From: Acidobacteriota bacterium
GTDB taxonomy: Bacteria > Acidobacteriota > UBA6911
Direction: 5' to 3'
Assembly: GCA_012729555.1 (NCBI GenBank)
Contig: JAAYCX010000075.1
Location: forward strand, 1-64,000
DNA: 64,000 nt
The notes under the pieces are model-generated. The model made no database searches. It was not told the DNA's origin and saw nothing but the letters and a program-made list of their open reading frames with translations. This document shows, one piece after another, positions 1 to 7,993 of the stretch (its first letter is position 1; each line of letters begins with the position of its first letter). Both the position numbers and the translations under genes were made by a program.

Positions 1-45
1 AAAATGTGTTCCGAAAAGTACAGGCTGTGTGGTAGATTGAGTCAT
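1..45 (-). CDS. N-terminal 15 codons of a leftward ORF, possible transposase start (partial)
   Basis: An ATG at 45-43 opens a frame that translates as MTQSTTQPVLFGTHF and continues past base 1 without a stop. Fifteen residues are too few to identify a family. The call as a transposase start rests only on context: AT-rich DNA, an end-like sequence upstream and a hairpin directly before the start codon. It could equally be an ordinary chromosomal gene transcribed away from iorA. Confidence 0.3.
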   Translation of the reverse strand, partial: MTQSTTQPVLFGTHF

Positions 46-46
46 C

Positions 47-113
47 AAAAAGCCTCTTTTGTGGTATGCAACTTGATTGGTCTCAAGTAGTTATACGCAC
101 GAAGGGGCTTTTT
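47..113 (-). repeat. Inverted repeat directly upstream of the leftward start codon
   Basis: Bases 47-58 (AAAAAGCCTCTT) and 102-113 (AAGGGGCTTTTT) can form a 12-position stem with one non-Watson-Crick position and a 43-base loop. On the minus strand the stem ends one base before the ATG at 45. Such hairpins at transposase starts are known to limit translation from transcripts entering from outside an IS. Read on the plus strand the same structure followed by GTTTTAT could act as a terminator. Which role applies is not decidable here. Confidence 0.4.
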
Positions 114-284
114 GTTTTATCTCTTCATGAATTTTTCGGGTTAGGGTTGCTCACCTTTTCGGGTTCACACTTTTCTTTCCTGGGCGCCGGAGCGCGGGGG
201 TTCAGCGGCGCTATCTTAGTACAGGGAGGCGGGAGGGGGCAGCGAAATCGGGGGCTTCTTTTTCGAGCGCCGGGGGCCGGGTTT

Positions 285-293
285 TGATAGAAT
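285..293 (+). promoter_or_regulatory. Candidate extended -10 promoter for iorA
   Basis: TGATAGAAT at 285-293 matches an extended -10 element (TGN plus TAGAAT). Transcription would begin near 300, giving a leader of about 30 bases to the ATG at 331. No convincing -35 is visible, which is tolerated by extended -10 promoters. A purine-rich GGGGGGGAAAC stretch just before the ATG serves as ribosome binding site. Confidence 0.4.
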
Positions 294-330
294 AAAAGAC
301 TTATTCCATCAGCCAGACGGGGGGGAAACG

Positions 331-801
331 ATGAAGGAGACCATACGTTTTACGCTGAACGGAAAAAAGACGGCGGTCGAGGTCGAGGGGGACCGGAAGC
401 TCCTCTGGGTGCTCCGGACCGAACTCGGGCTGACCGGGACCAAGTACGGGTGCGGGACGGGCATCTGCGGGGCCTGCACCGTCCTGGTCGACAAGGAGGC
501 GGTGCGCTCCTGCATGGCCGACGTCAAGAGCGTGGCCGGGAAGACGGTGACCACCATCGAGGGGCTGGCCGACGGGGAGAAGCTCCACCCGCTCCAGCAG
601 GCGTTTATCGAGCACGGGGCGGTCCAGTGCGGCTTCTGCACCCCGGGGATGCTCATGAACGCCGCGGCCCTGCTCGAAAAGAACCCGAAGATGACGCGCG
701 GGGAGATCCTCGCCGGGATGGAAAACAACCTCTGCCGCTGCGGGGCGCACAAGCGCATCGTGGAGGCGATCGAGAGCGTCGGCCGCGAAAGGAGGGGATG
801 A
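331..801 (+). CDS. iorA: (2Fe-2S)-binding small subunit of a xanthine-oxidase-family dehydrogenase (isoquinoline 1-oxidoreductase alpha type)
   Basis: 156 aa, the usual size for this subunit. The N-terminal plant-ferredoxin-type cluster is given by Cys41, Cys46, Cys49 and Cys61 (CGTGICGACT). The second, four-helix cluster is given by Cys100, Cys103, Cys135 and Cys137 (CGFC and CRC). It passes electrons from the molybdenum centre of the next gene's product to an external acceptor, probably a cytochrome, none of which is encoded nearby. Its TGA overlaps the ATG at 798 of the large-subunit gene, so the two are translationally coupled. The true substrate is unknown: the IorA/IorB group covers N-heterocycle and aldehyde oxidoreductases. 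Confidence 0.9.
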   Translation: MKETIRFTLNGKKTAVEVEGDRKLLWVLRTELGLTGTKYGCGTGICGACTVLVDKEAVRSCMADVKSVAGKTVTTIEGLADGEKLHPLQQAFIEHGAVQCGFCTPGMLMNAAALLEKNPKMTRGEILAGMENNLCRCGAHKRIVEAIESVGRERRG

Positions 802-2927
802 TGAAGGAGAATCCATACGCGCCCCGCTACTCCCGCCGCGACTTCGCGAAATTCGTGGGAAGCGGCATCGTGGTCTTTTTCACCGCCCAGGGACACGCCC
901 AGGCGCCCAAGGGGAAGATGCCGGGCTTCGGCCCCCCCGCCGGGGAGTCGGACTGGAACGCCTACCTCCGGATCGGGGAGGACGGGCGCGTCACCGTCTT
1001 TTCGGGCAAGGTCGAGATGGGGCAGGCCAACACCACCGCCCTGGCCCAGATGGCGGCCGAGGAACTCGCCGTCTCCGTCGACTCGATCGACATGGTCATG
1101 GGCGACACCGCCCTCTGCCCCTGGGACATGGGGACCTTCGGGTCGATGTCGGTCCGGGTCTACGGCGCCGCCCTCCGCTCGGCCGCGGCCGAGGCGCGCG
1201 AAATCCTGCTAGAGCTCGGTTCCGAGCGCCTCTCCCTCCCCGTCACCGGGTTGAAGGCGGAGAACGGCGAGGTGGCGGGTTCGGGCAAACGGGTGGCCTA
1301 CGGCGAGCTCGCGCGGGGACAGAAGATCGCGCGCAAGGCCGCGCGCAAGCCGGCGCTCCATACCCCGGCCGAGTTCAGGGTGATCGGCCAGCCGGTCGAG
1401 CGCCTCGACGGGCGCGCCAAGGTCACGGGGGCGGCGAAATACACCGGCGACCTGCGCTTTCCCGGAATGCTCTACGCCGCCGTGCTGCGCCCCCCGGCCC
1501 ACGGCGCGACCCTCAAAACGATCGACACCTCGGAGGCCGAGAAGGTCCCCGGGGTGCGCCTGGTAAGGGAGGAGGGGCTCGTCGCCCTCCTGGCTGAGGA
1601 CCCCGAAACGGCCCGGCTGGCCCGCTCAAAAGTTAAAGCTGAATATGATGTTCCTTCTGTAGATGTTGATCATAACAGTATTTTCACCTATCTGCTCGAG
1701 AAGGCGCCCAAGCCCCAGCCCCAGGAGCGGCGGGGGGACCTCGCCGAGGGGGAGAAGGCGGCGGTCCAGATCTTCGAGCATGCGTACTACAACGGGTACG
1801 GGGCGCACGCCCCGATGGAGCCGCACACCGCCCTGGCCCGGATGGAGGGGGACACCCTCACCGTCTGGCTCTCCACCCAGACCCCCTTCATGGCCCAGCC
1901 CCAGATCGCCTCGCAGCTCAAGATGGCGCCGGAGAAGGTGCGCGTCATCCCCCCCCACCTCGGCGGGGCCTTCGGGGGGAAGAGCATCACCAACGAGGCG
2001 CACGAGGCCGCCCGCCTGGCCGTCGTGACCGGGAGACCGGTGATGGTGGCCTTCGACCGCAGGGAGGAGTTCTTCTACGACGCTTTCCGCCCCGCCGCCA
2101 TCGTGAAAATCCGCTCGGGCGTCGACTCCGCCGGAAAGATCTGCCTCTGGGACTACGAGGTCTACTACGCCGGGAACCGGAGCGCCGAGCAGTTCTACGA
2201 CGTCCCCCACAACCTGATGCGGGTCTACGGGGGGTGGATGGGGATGCCGGGCACCCACCCGTTCAACACCGGCACCTGGCGCGCCCCGGGCGCCAACATC
2301 AACGTGTTCGCCCGCGAGAGCCAGGTCGACATCATGGCCGCCCACCTCCGGGCGGACCCGCTCGAGTTCCGGCTCCAAAACACCTCCGACGCGCGCATGC
2401 GGCGCGTGCTCGAGGAGGCGGCGAAGCGCTTCGGCTACTCCCCCGCCCCCGCCCCGTCGCGGCGCGGGATCGGGATGGCGTGCGGCATCGACGCCGGCAG
2501 CTACGTGGCCGAGATCGCCGAGGTCGCCGTCGACGGCGGGCGGATCGCGGTGCGGCGCGTCACCGCCGCCCAGGAAATGGGGGTGTCGGTCAACCCGAAG
2601 GGGTCCGTCATGCAGATGGAGGGGTGCATCACCATGGGCCTCGGCTACACCCTGACGGAGGATATCGAATTCGAGGGGGGGAAGATCCTCACCACCAATT
2701 TCCACCAGTACCGGATCCCCCGGTTTTCCATGCTCCCGAAGATCGACGCGTTCCTGGTAAAAAACGACGCGCTCGACCCGCAGGGGGGCGGGGAGCCGGC
2801 CGTCGTCCCGGTGGGGGGAGCGATCGCCAACGCCCTGTTCGACGCGACCGGGGTGAGGGCGTTCCACATGCCGATGACGCCCCAGCGCGTCCGGGCGGCG
2901 GCCGAAAACCCCAAGACAGCCAAATAG
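801..2927 (+). CDS. iorB: Molybdopterin-binding large subunit, Tat-exported xanthine dehydrogenase family (IorB-like)
   Basis: 708 aa from the ATG at 801, preferred over 798 because AGGAGG (790-795) is better spaced. A twin-arginine signal (SRRDFAKF, Arg12-Arg13) and a hydrophobic stretch ending near AQG-HAQA imply folded export to the periplasm. Aldehyde-oxidase a/b hammerhead and molybdopterin-binding segments follow (PVERLDGRAKVTGAAKYTGD, then GGAFGGKS and GTWRAPGA). The GGGEP motif carries the expected catalytic Glu near residue 665. It forms the catalytic half of a heterodimer with the preceding 2Fe-2S protein. Codons between 1626 and 1689 are strikingly AT-rich compared with the rest of the gene while the frame stays open. 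Substrate not predictable from sequence. Confidence 0.88.
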   Translation: MKENPYAPRYSRRDFAKFVGSGIVVFFTAQGHAQAPKGKMPGFGPPAGESDWNAYLRIGEDGRVTVFSGKVEMGQANTTALAQMAAEELAVSVDSIDMVMGDTALCPWDMGTFGSMSVRVYGAALRSAAAEAREILLELGSERLSLPVTGLKAENGEVAGSGKRVAYGELARGQKIARKAARKPALHTPAEFRVIGQPVERLDGRAKVTGAAKYTGDLRFPGMLYAAVLRPPAHGATLKTIDTSEAEKVPGVRLVREEGLVALLAEDPETARLARSKVKAEYDVPSVDVDHNSIFTYLLEKAPKPQPQERRGDLAEGEKAAVQIFEHAYYNGYGAHAPMEPHTALARMEGDTLTVWLSTQTPFMAQPQIASQLKMAPEKVRVIPPHLGGAFGGKSITNEAHEAARLAVVTGRPVMVAFDRREEFFYDAFRPAAIVKIRSGVDSAGKICLWDYEVYYAGNRSAEQFYDVPHNLMRVYGGWMGMPGTHPFNTGTWRAPGANINVFARESQVDIMAAHLRADPLEFRLQNTSDARMRRVLEEAAKRFGYSPAPAPSRRGIGMACGIDAGSYVAEIAEVAVDGGRIAVRRVTAAQEMGVSVNPKGSVMQMEGCITMGLGYTLTEDIEFEGGKILTTNFHQYRIPRFSMLPKIDAFLVKNDALDPQGGGEPAVVPVGGAIANALFDATGVRAFHMPMTPQRVRAAAENPKTAK

Positions 2928-2976
2928 GACCCCGGCCGCGCACCGCGGCCGGGCATTTTCACGGAAAGGCACATTC

Positions 2977-4575
2977 ATGAAGATCATCGTCACCGAGAGA
3001 ATCGCAGAGGAGGGGCTGCAGTACCTCCGCGCGGAGGGCTTCGACCTCGACGTCCGCTACGGTATCTCCCGCCAGGAACTGCTCGACATCATAGACCAGT
3101 ACGACGCCATCATCGTCCGGAGCGTCACGAAGGTGAACCGGGAGCTGATCGAGCGCGGGACGCGGCTCCGGGTGGCCGGGCGCGCGGGCAACGGCATCGA
3201 CAACATCGACGTCGACGCCTGCACCGAGAGGGGCATCATCGTCGTCAACACCCCCGAGAGCAACACCATGGCCGCCGGCGAGCTCGCCATCGCCATGGCC
3301 TGCGCCCTCTTCCGCAACCTGACCCGGGCCAGCGCCGCCTGCCGCGCGCGCGACTTCCGCCGCAACAAGTACATCGGCCGGGAGCTGGACGGCAAGACCG
3401 TGGGCATCATCGGGCTGGGGCGGATCGGGTCGATCGTGGCGCGCAAGCTGATCGGGCACAACATGAAGGCGATCGCCTACGACCCCTACATCACCGACGA
3501 CAAGTTCGCCCGGGTCGGGGTGGAGAAGTGCGCCGACCTCGACGACCTGCTCCGGCGCGCCGACCTGGTCACGATCCACACCCCGAAGACGGCCGAGACG
3601 ATCGGCATGGTGGGGGAGCGGGAACTGGCCCTGTGCAAGAAGGGGGTTTACGTCGTCAACGCCGCCCGCGGCGGGCTGATCAACGAGGCGGCCCTGGTCG
3701 CCGCCCTCCGGAGCGGGCACGTGGCGGGGGCCGGCATCGACGTGCTCGACCCGGAGCCGGGGTACGACAAGCCCCCCGAGGAGCAGACGTACCAGAACCC
3801 GCTCCTGGAACTGGACAACGTGATCGTCACGCCGCACCTGGGCGCCTCGACCGAGGAGGCCAACTACAACGTGGGGACCGCCATCACGAAGCTGGTCGGT
3901 GACGCCCTCCAGGGGAAGATGGTGGCCGCCGTCAACATGCCCCCGCTCAAGAGCGGCGACCTCGAGCAGCTTCGGCCCTACCTGACCCTGGCGGAGATGC
4001 TGGGGAGGATCTACTACCAGGTGGAGAAGGAGACCGTGGAGAAGGTGGAGATCGTCTACTCGGGGGACCTGGCCGACAAGGAGACGAAGGTGCTGTCGCT
4101 GTCGGTGCTCAAGGGGCTCCTCGACCCGGTCGTCAAGGAGACGGTCAACTACGTCAACGCCGAGCTGATCGCCACGGGGATGGGGATCGAGCTGGTCGAG
4201 AGCCGCAGCACCCACCTCGACAAGTACACCAACCTGATCACCGTCCGCTTCCACTCGAGGAGCTGCACGCGCGAGATCTCGGGCACCGTCTTCGCCCGCG
4301 AGGAGCTGCGGATCGTCGACTTCTTCGGCTACCAGCTCGACTTCGAGCCGACGCCCTACGTGATCGCCATCCAGAACATCGACATGCCCGGCACCATCGG
4401 GCGGATCGGCACCCTGCTGGGCGGCCACGGCATCAACATCGCCGCCATGCAGTGGAGCCGCAAGGGGGAGAAGGCGGTTTCGTTCGTGAGCGTCGACGGC
4501 GAGGTGAGCGACGCCGTGCTCAGGGAGCTGGTCGCCACCGAAGGGGTCCTCAAGGCCACGATGATCCACCTGTAA
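2977..4575 (+). CDS. serA: D-3-phosphoglycerate dehydrogenase (long form with ASB and ACT domains)
   Basis: 532 aa, first enzyme of serine synthesis from 3-phosphoglycerate, cytosolic. The Rossmann motif GLGRIG lies at 146-151. The catalytic set of the D-isomer 2-hydroxyacid dehydrogenases is present: Arg231 in NAARGG, Glu260 in DPEP, His287 in TPHLGAST. An allosteric substrate-binding domain and a C-terminal ACT domain (about 459-532) make it the long type, normally controlled by serine. GGAAAGG precedes the ATG. It follows the iorAB pair on the same strand but is functionally unrelated, and ends at a strong terminator. Confidence 0.95.
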   Translation: MKIIVTERIAEEGLQYLRAEGFDLDVRYGISRQELLDIIDQYDAIIVRSVTKVNRELIERGTRLRVAGRAGNGIDNIDVDACTERGIIVVNTPESNTMAAGELAIAMACALFRNLTRASAACRARDFRRNKYIGRELDGKTVGIIGLGRIGSIVARKLIGHNMKAIAYDPYITDDKFARVGVEKCADLDDLLRRADLVTIHTPKTAETIGMVGERELALCKKGVYVVNAARGGLINEAALVAALRSGHVAGAGIDVLDPEPGYDKPPEEQTYQNPLLELDNVIVTPHLGASTEEANYNVGTAITKLVGDALQGKMVAAVNMPPLKSGDLEQLRPYLTLAEMLGRIYYQVEKETVEKVEIVYSGDLADKETKVLSLSVLKGLLDPVVKETVNYVNAELIATGMGIELVESRSTHLDKYTNLITVRFHSRSCTREISGTVFAREELRIVDFFGYQLDFEPTPYVIAIQNIDMPGTIGRIGTLLGGHGINIAAMQWSRKGEKAVSFVSVDGEVSDAVLRELVATEGVLKATMIHL

Positions 4576-4588
4576 GCCCGCATCACGG

Positions 4589-4620
4589 CCGGTTCCCGGG
4601 GCTGCGGCCCCGGGAACCGG
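4589..4620. terminator. Bidirectional hairpin between convergent serA and ptsI
   Basis: A perfect 14-bp GC-rich stem (4589-4602 with 4607-4620) with a 4-base loop sits in the 48-base gap between two convergent genes. No long T tract follows on either side, so it may slow transcripts or protect mRNA ends rather than act as a classic intrinsic terminator. Confidence 0.7.
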
Positions 4621-4623
4621 AGT

Positions 4624-6408
4624 CTATTCATGCCTGCCGTTGGTCGGGCGGATCTCCTTTTCGTAGGTGGACAGGTCGGTCGGGATCAGGTGGGAGACCT
4701 CGGGGACCAGGTACTCGTACACCTGGGCGGCGGTGGCCAGGGTCAGGGCGCGTTCGGCCACCCGGCGGGCGTCCTCGAGCGGGACCTCCCCGAGGGCGCG
4801 GCGGATGGCGGGGATGGCCAGGGGCGTCATGCTCAGCTGCCGGAACCCCATCCCCACCAGGAGGACGGCGAAGAAGGGGTTCGAGGAGATTTCGCCGCAG
4901 ATCCGCACCGGCTTCTGCATCCGCCCGGCGACCTCGGCGATGCGCCCGAGGCACGAGAGCACCGAGGGGTGCAACGGCTGGCAAAGGTAGGCCACCGCCG
5001 GGTTCCCCCGGTCGGCCGCCATCACGTACTGGATCAGGTCGTTGGTCCCGACGCAGAGGAAATCGGCCTCCCGCGCCAGGTTCTCGAGCACCAGCACCGC
5101 CGCCGGGACCTCGATCATCACCCCGAGCGGCACCGGGACGGGCGAAAAACCCGAGTCCTCGAGCTCCGCCCGGACCCGGGCGACGAGGTCCCGGGCCTGC
5201 CAGATCTCCTCCACGGTGGATACCATCGGGAGCACCATCTCGATGTTCCCCTCCCCCGCGGCCCGCAGGATCGCCTCGACCTGCTCGCGGAAAACGTCCC
5301 GGTGCTCGAGGCTCAACCGGATCCCCCGCAGCCCCATGCTCGGGTTGGTCAGCCGCTCCTCCCCCTCCGGCAGCCGCTCCGCCCCGGCGTCCAGGGTGCG
5401 GATGGCCACGGGGTGGGGGCTCATGGCGAGCGCCAGGGTCGCGTAGACCGACCGCTGCTCCTCCATGCAGGGGAAGCCGTTCGGGTGGGCGAAGTAGAGG
5501 AATTCGGAGCGGTAGAGCCCGATCCCCTCGGCGCCGCAGGCCACGGCGGCCGTCAGCTCGTGCGGGAGTTCCGTGTTGGCCCTGAGCGAGAGCGCCACCC
5601 CGTCGGCCGTCGCCGCCGCCGTCCCCTCGGGGCCCGGGGATTCGGCCGCGGCCGCGAGCGCTTCCTTCTGGTGCCGGGCGTTCTCGAGGTGCCCGGGCGC
5701 GGGATGGACGATCACCTGACCCCCGTCGCCGTTGACGAGGAGCAGGTCGCCCGTCGCCACCGAGGAGAGGACGTCGCGGAGCCCCATGACGGCGGGGAGC
5801 CGCAGCCCGCGGCTGAGGATGGCGGTGTGGGAGGTGCGCCCCCCCGACTCGAGCACCAGCCCCCGCACCCGCCCGAGGTCCATGGTGGCGAAGTTCGAGG
5901 GGTTGAAGTCGCGCGCGACCAGGATGACGTCCTCCGGCAGCCGCTCCAGGCTGAAGGAGCGGTCGCCCGAGAGGTTCACGAGCATCCGCTCGGCCACGTG
6001 CTCGATGTCGCTGTGCCGCTCGCGGAAGTATTCGTCTTCGAGCGACTCGTAGGCCGCAATCAGCCGGTCGGTCGCCTCGGTGACGGCCCACTCGGCGTTC
6101 GCCCGCTCCCCGCGGATGGCGGCGATGATCTCCTCGTGCAGCACCCGGTCGTCCAGGATCAGGAAGTGGGCGTCGAGGATGACGCCGTGCTCGACCCCCA
6201 CCTTCTCCTCGAGCCGCCCCTTGAGCCCCTGCAGCTGGATCTTCGACAGCTCGACCGCCGCGAGGAACCGGGCGATCTCCGCCTCCGGGTCCGCCACCTC
6301 CACCTTCGGGATCACGCGGTTGTGGCTGTCGATCTTGAGCGCCCGCCCCCAGACGACGCCCGGCGACACGCCGTGCCCCCGGAGGATGATTTCAGGCTTC
6401 GGCGCCAT
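4624..6408 (-). CDS. ptsI: Phosphoenolpyruvate-protein phosphotransferase (PTS Enzyme I)
   Basis: 594 aa from ATG 6408 (a GTG at 6411 would add one residue; the ATG is better spaced from GGAGGAGG). It transfers phosphate from PEP to HPr. The phosphorylated His lies in GGRTSHTAIL (about residue 194). The C-terminal PEP-binding TIM barrel shows the family motifs GLYRSEFLYF, VGTNDLIQY and the active-site Cys in RICGE. The start overlaps the HPr stop (TGATG). No sugar-specific EIIB or EIIC gene is found in the window, so this EI probably feeds a regulatory phosphorelay with the neighbouring HPr, EIIA and HPr kinase. Confidence 0.95.
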   Translation of the reverse strand: MAPKPEIILRGHGVSPGVVWGRALKIDSHNRVIPKVEVADPEAEIARFLAAVELSKIQLQGLKGRLEEKVGVEHGVILDAHFLILDDRVLHEEIIAAIRGERANAEWAVTEATDRLIAAYESLEDEYFRERHSDIEHVAERMLVNLSGDRSFSLERLPEDVILVARDFNPSNFATMDLGRVRGLVLESGGRTSHTAILSRGLRLPAVMGLRDVLSSVATGDLLLVNGDGGQVIVHPAPGHLENARHQKEALAAAAESPGPEGTAAATADGVALSLRANTELPHELTAAVACGAEGIGLYRSEFLYFAHPNGFPCMEEQRSVYATLALAMSPHPVAIRTLDAGAERLPEGEERLTNPSMGLRGIRLSLEHRDVFREQVEAILRAAGEGNIEMVLPMVSTVEEIWQARDLVARVRAELEDSGFSPVPVPLGVMIEVPAAVLVLENLAREADFLCVGTNDLIQYVMAADRGNPAVAYLCQPLHPSVLSCLGRIAEVAGRMQKPVRICGEISSNPFFAVLLVGMGFRQLSMTPLAIPAIRRALGEVPLEDARRVAERALTLATAAQVYEYLVPEVSHLIPTDLSTYEKEIRPTNGRHE

Positions 6409-6683
6409 CACGCCTCCTCCCCGAACCCGCTCTCGAAAAGGCGGCGGATCGCGCGCTCCGCCTCCGCCTCGTCCTCCCCCTCGACGCTCACCACCAGGCG
6501 GGTCCCCCGGGAGGCGGCCAGCATCAGCACCCCCAGGATGCTCTTGGAATCGATCCGCTGGTCGGCCCCCTCGCGCGCGAGGTGCACCTCGCTCTCGAAG
6601 CGCGAGGCCAGGCGCACCAGCTTGGCCGCCGCGCGCGCGTGCAGCCCCAGCCGGTTGGACACCTCCATCGTGCGGCGGATCAT
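6408..6683 (-). CDS. ptsH: Phosphocarrier protein HPr
   Basis: 91 aa. His15 in RLGLHARAAA is the site phosphorylated by Enzyme I. DSKSILGV carries the regulatory Ser (Ser48, aligned with Ser46 of Bacillus HPr), which fits the HPr kinase gene four genes upstream. Both modification sites are therefore present. It overlaps ptsI (1 base) and the upstream EIIA gene (ATGA), indicating one translationally coupled unit. Confidence 0.95.
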   Translation of the reverse strand: MIRRTMEVSNRLGLHARAAAKLVRLASRFESEVHLAREGADQRIDSKSILGVLMLAASRGTRLVVSVEGEDEAEAERAIRRLFESGFGEEA

Positions 6684-7078
6684 GCGTCGAGGAAATCGCC
6701 GGCGGTGGCGATGCTCCTGCGCCCCTGGTCGCGCACGGTGCGGGCGAGCGATTCCAGCGAGTCCGCCTCCTTCTGGCTGACGATCTTGATGATCATCGGG
6801 AGGTTGACCCCGGTCACGATGTCGATCTTCCCCGGTTCGTGGAGCGCGAAGGCGATGTTGCTGGGGGTGCCGCCGAACATGTCGGTCAACACCAGCACCC
6901 CCTTCCCCCCGTCCAGCTCGGCGATGCGGCGCTCGATGTCCTTCTGCGCCTCGTTGACGTCGTCGTGCCAGCCGATCGAGATCGCGCGGATGTGGGCGAT
7001 CTCCCCCACGATCATCTCCGCGGCCGCCACCAGTTCCTGCCCCAGCTGCCCGTGTGTCACCACCAGCGCCCCGATCAT
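6680..7078 (-). CDS. PTS system mannose/fructose-type EIIA component
   Basis: 132 aa matching the EIIA-Man fold. His9 in VVTHGQLG is the phosphorylation site and the MFGGTPSN motif is present. In full PTS systems this domain passes phosphate to a IIB protein, but no IIB, IIC or IID gene is encoded here. Free-standing EIIA-Man next to rapZ, hprK and HPr occurs in permease-less regulatory PTS clusters of Acidobacteriota and Deltaproteobacteria. Its output partner is unknown. It lies one base downstream of the rapZ stop. Confidence 0.9.
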   Translation of the reverse strand: MIGALVVTHGQLGQELVAAAEMIVGEIAHIRAISIGWHDDVNEAQKDIERRIAELDGGKGVLVLTDMFGGTPSNIAFALHEPGKIDIVTGVNLPMIIKIVSQKEADSLESLARTVRDQGRRSIATAGDFLDA

Positions 7079-7079
7079 G

Positions 7080-7943
7080 TCAGCTCCCTTCGTCCCTGTG
7101 CAGCACCTGCAGGCTGCGCTTCGGCCCCTTCAGCACCTTTCCGAGCTCCTCGGCGATGAAGACGGAGCGGTGCCGCCCCCCCGTGCACCCCACGGCGACG
7201 GTAACCTGGCTCTTCCCCTCCCGCTGGTAATGGGGGAGGAGGTACCGCAGCAGGTCCCCCACCCTCCCGACGAACTCCCCGGTCTCGGGGAAGGAGCGGA
7301 GGAAGGTCTTCACCCTCCGGTCCCGCCCGGTCGACCCCCGCAGGCGCGGAACGAAAAAGGGGTTGGGGAGGAACCGGGCGTCGAAGACCAGGTCGGCCTC
7401 GAGCGGGATGCCGTGCTTGTAGCCGAAGCTCATCACCACCACCTTCAGGCCCGAGCCCGCGGAGCGGCCGCGGAACTTCTGCGCCACGATCGCCTTGACC
7501 TTGTGCACGGTCAGGTCGGAGGTGTCGATCGTCACGTCGGCCAGCTCCTTCAGCTTCCCGAGCCGCCGCCGCTCCCTGCGGATCGCGTCCCGGATCGATC
7601 CCCCGCCGATCAGCGGGTGCGGCCGGCGTGTCTCGCTGAAGCGCCGCACCACGACCTCGTCCCGCGCCTCGAGGTAGAGGACGAAGAGGCGGAAGGAGGA
7701 CTGGCGCAGTTCGGCCAGCATGCGCACGAGGTCGGACAGCCCCTCCCCGGCGCGGATGTCGATGACGAGGGCCGCGCGCTTGAAGACGCCGCCCGAGACG
7801 TTGAACACCTCCAGGAATTTCCGCATCAGCGGCACCGGGAGGTTGTCGACGCAGAAGAAGCCCAGGTCCTCGAAGGTCTTGAGGACCGTCCCCTTCCCGC
7901 TCCCGCTCATGCCCGTGACGATGACCAGGTCCTCGAGTGCCAT
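7080..7943 (-). CDS. rapZ: RNase adapter / nucleotide-binding protein RapZ
   Basis: 287 aa, the standard length, from ATG 7943 rather than the longer upstream frame, which would run into hprK. The Walker A motif GMSGSGKG is at 11-18. The C-terminal domain shows the RapZ signature GCTGGRHRSVFIAEELG. In enterobacteria RapZ binds small RNAs and RNase E to control GlmS. In other phyla the target is not established. The setting between HPr kinase and the PTS proteins is conserved. Confidence 0.93.
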   Translation of the reverse strand: MALEDLVIVTGMSGSGKGTVLKTFEDLGFFCVDNLPVPLMRKFLEVFNVSGGVFKRAALVIDIRAGEGLSDLVRMLAELRQSSFRLFVLYLEARDEVVVRRFSETRRPHPLIGGGSIRDAIRRERRRLGKLKELADVTIDTSDLTVHKVKAIVAQKFRGRSAGSGLKVVVMSFGYKHGIPLEADLVFDARFLPNPFFVPRLRGSTGRDRRVKTFLRSFPETGEFVGRVGDLLRYLLPHYQREGKSQVTVAVGCTGGRHRSVFIAEELGKVLKGPKRSLQVLHRDEGS

Positions 7944-7993
7944 GCGCCCCCTCTCTCCCCGCCGGGATTCAGTGCCCGCATTGTACCAGACGG

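Larger units (their letters stand above)
1..155 (-). mobile_element. Possible right end of an insertion sequence (IS1380-like), cut by window edge
   Basis: The first 155 bases are far more AT-rich than the iorA gene that follows. They contain a leftward reading frame opening at 45 and running off the edge, a long inverted repeat just before its ATG (47-58 with 102-113), and, further out, the phrase TTCATGAATTTTTCGGG (124-140). That phrase recalls the terminal sequences of IS1380-type elements as I remember them. A leftward transposase start preceded by a hairpin and an end-like sequence is the usual layout of an IS end. The opposite end and the target duplication lie outside the window, so family and exact boundary are inference. 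Confidence 0.35.

Noticed and set aside
2959-4569. 536-aa frame antisense to serA
   Set aside because: Composition is dominated by Val, Asp, His, Gly and Leu without recognisable motifs; serA on the other strand is unambiguous.
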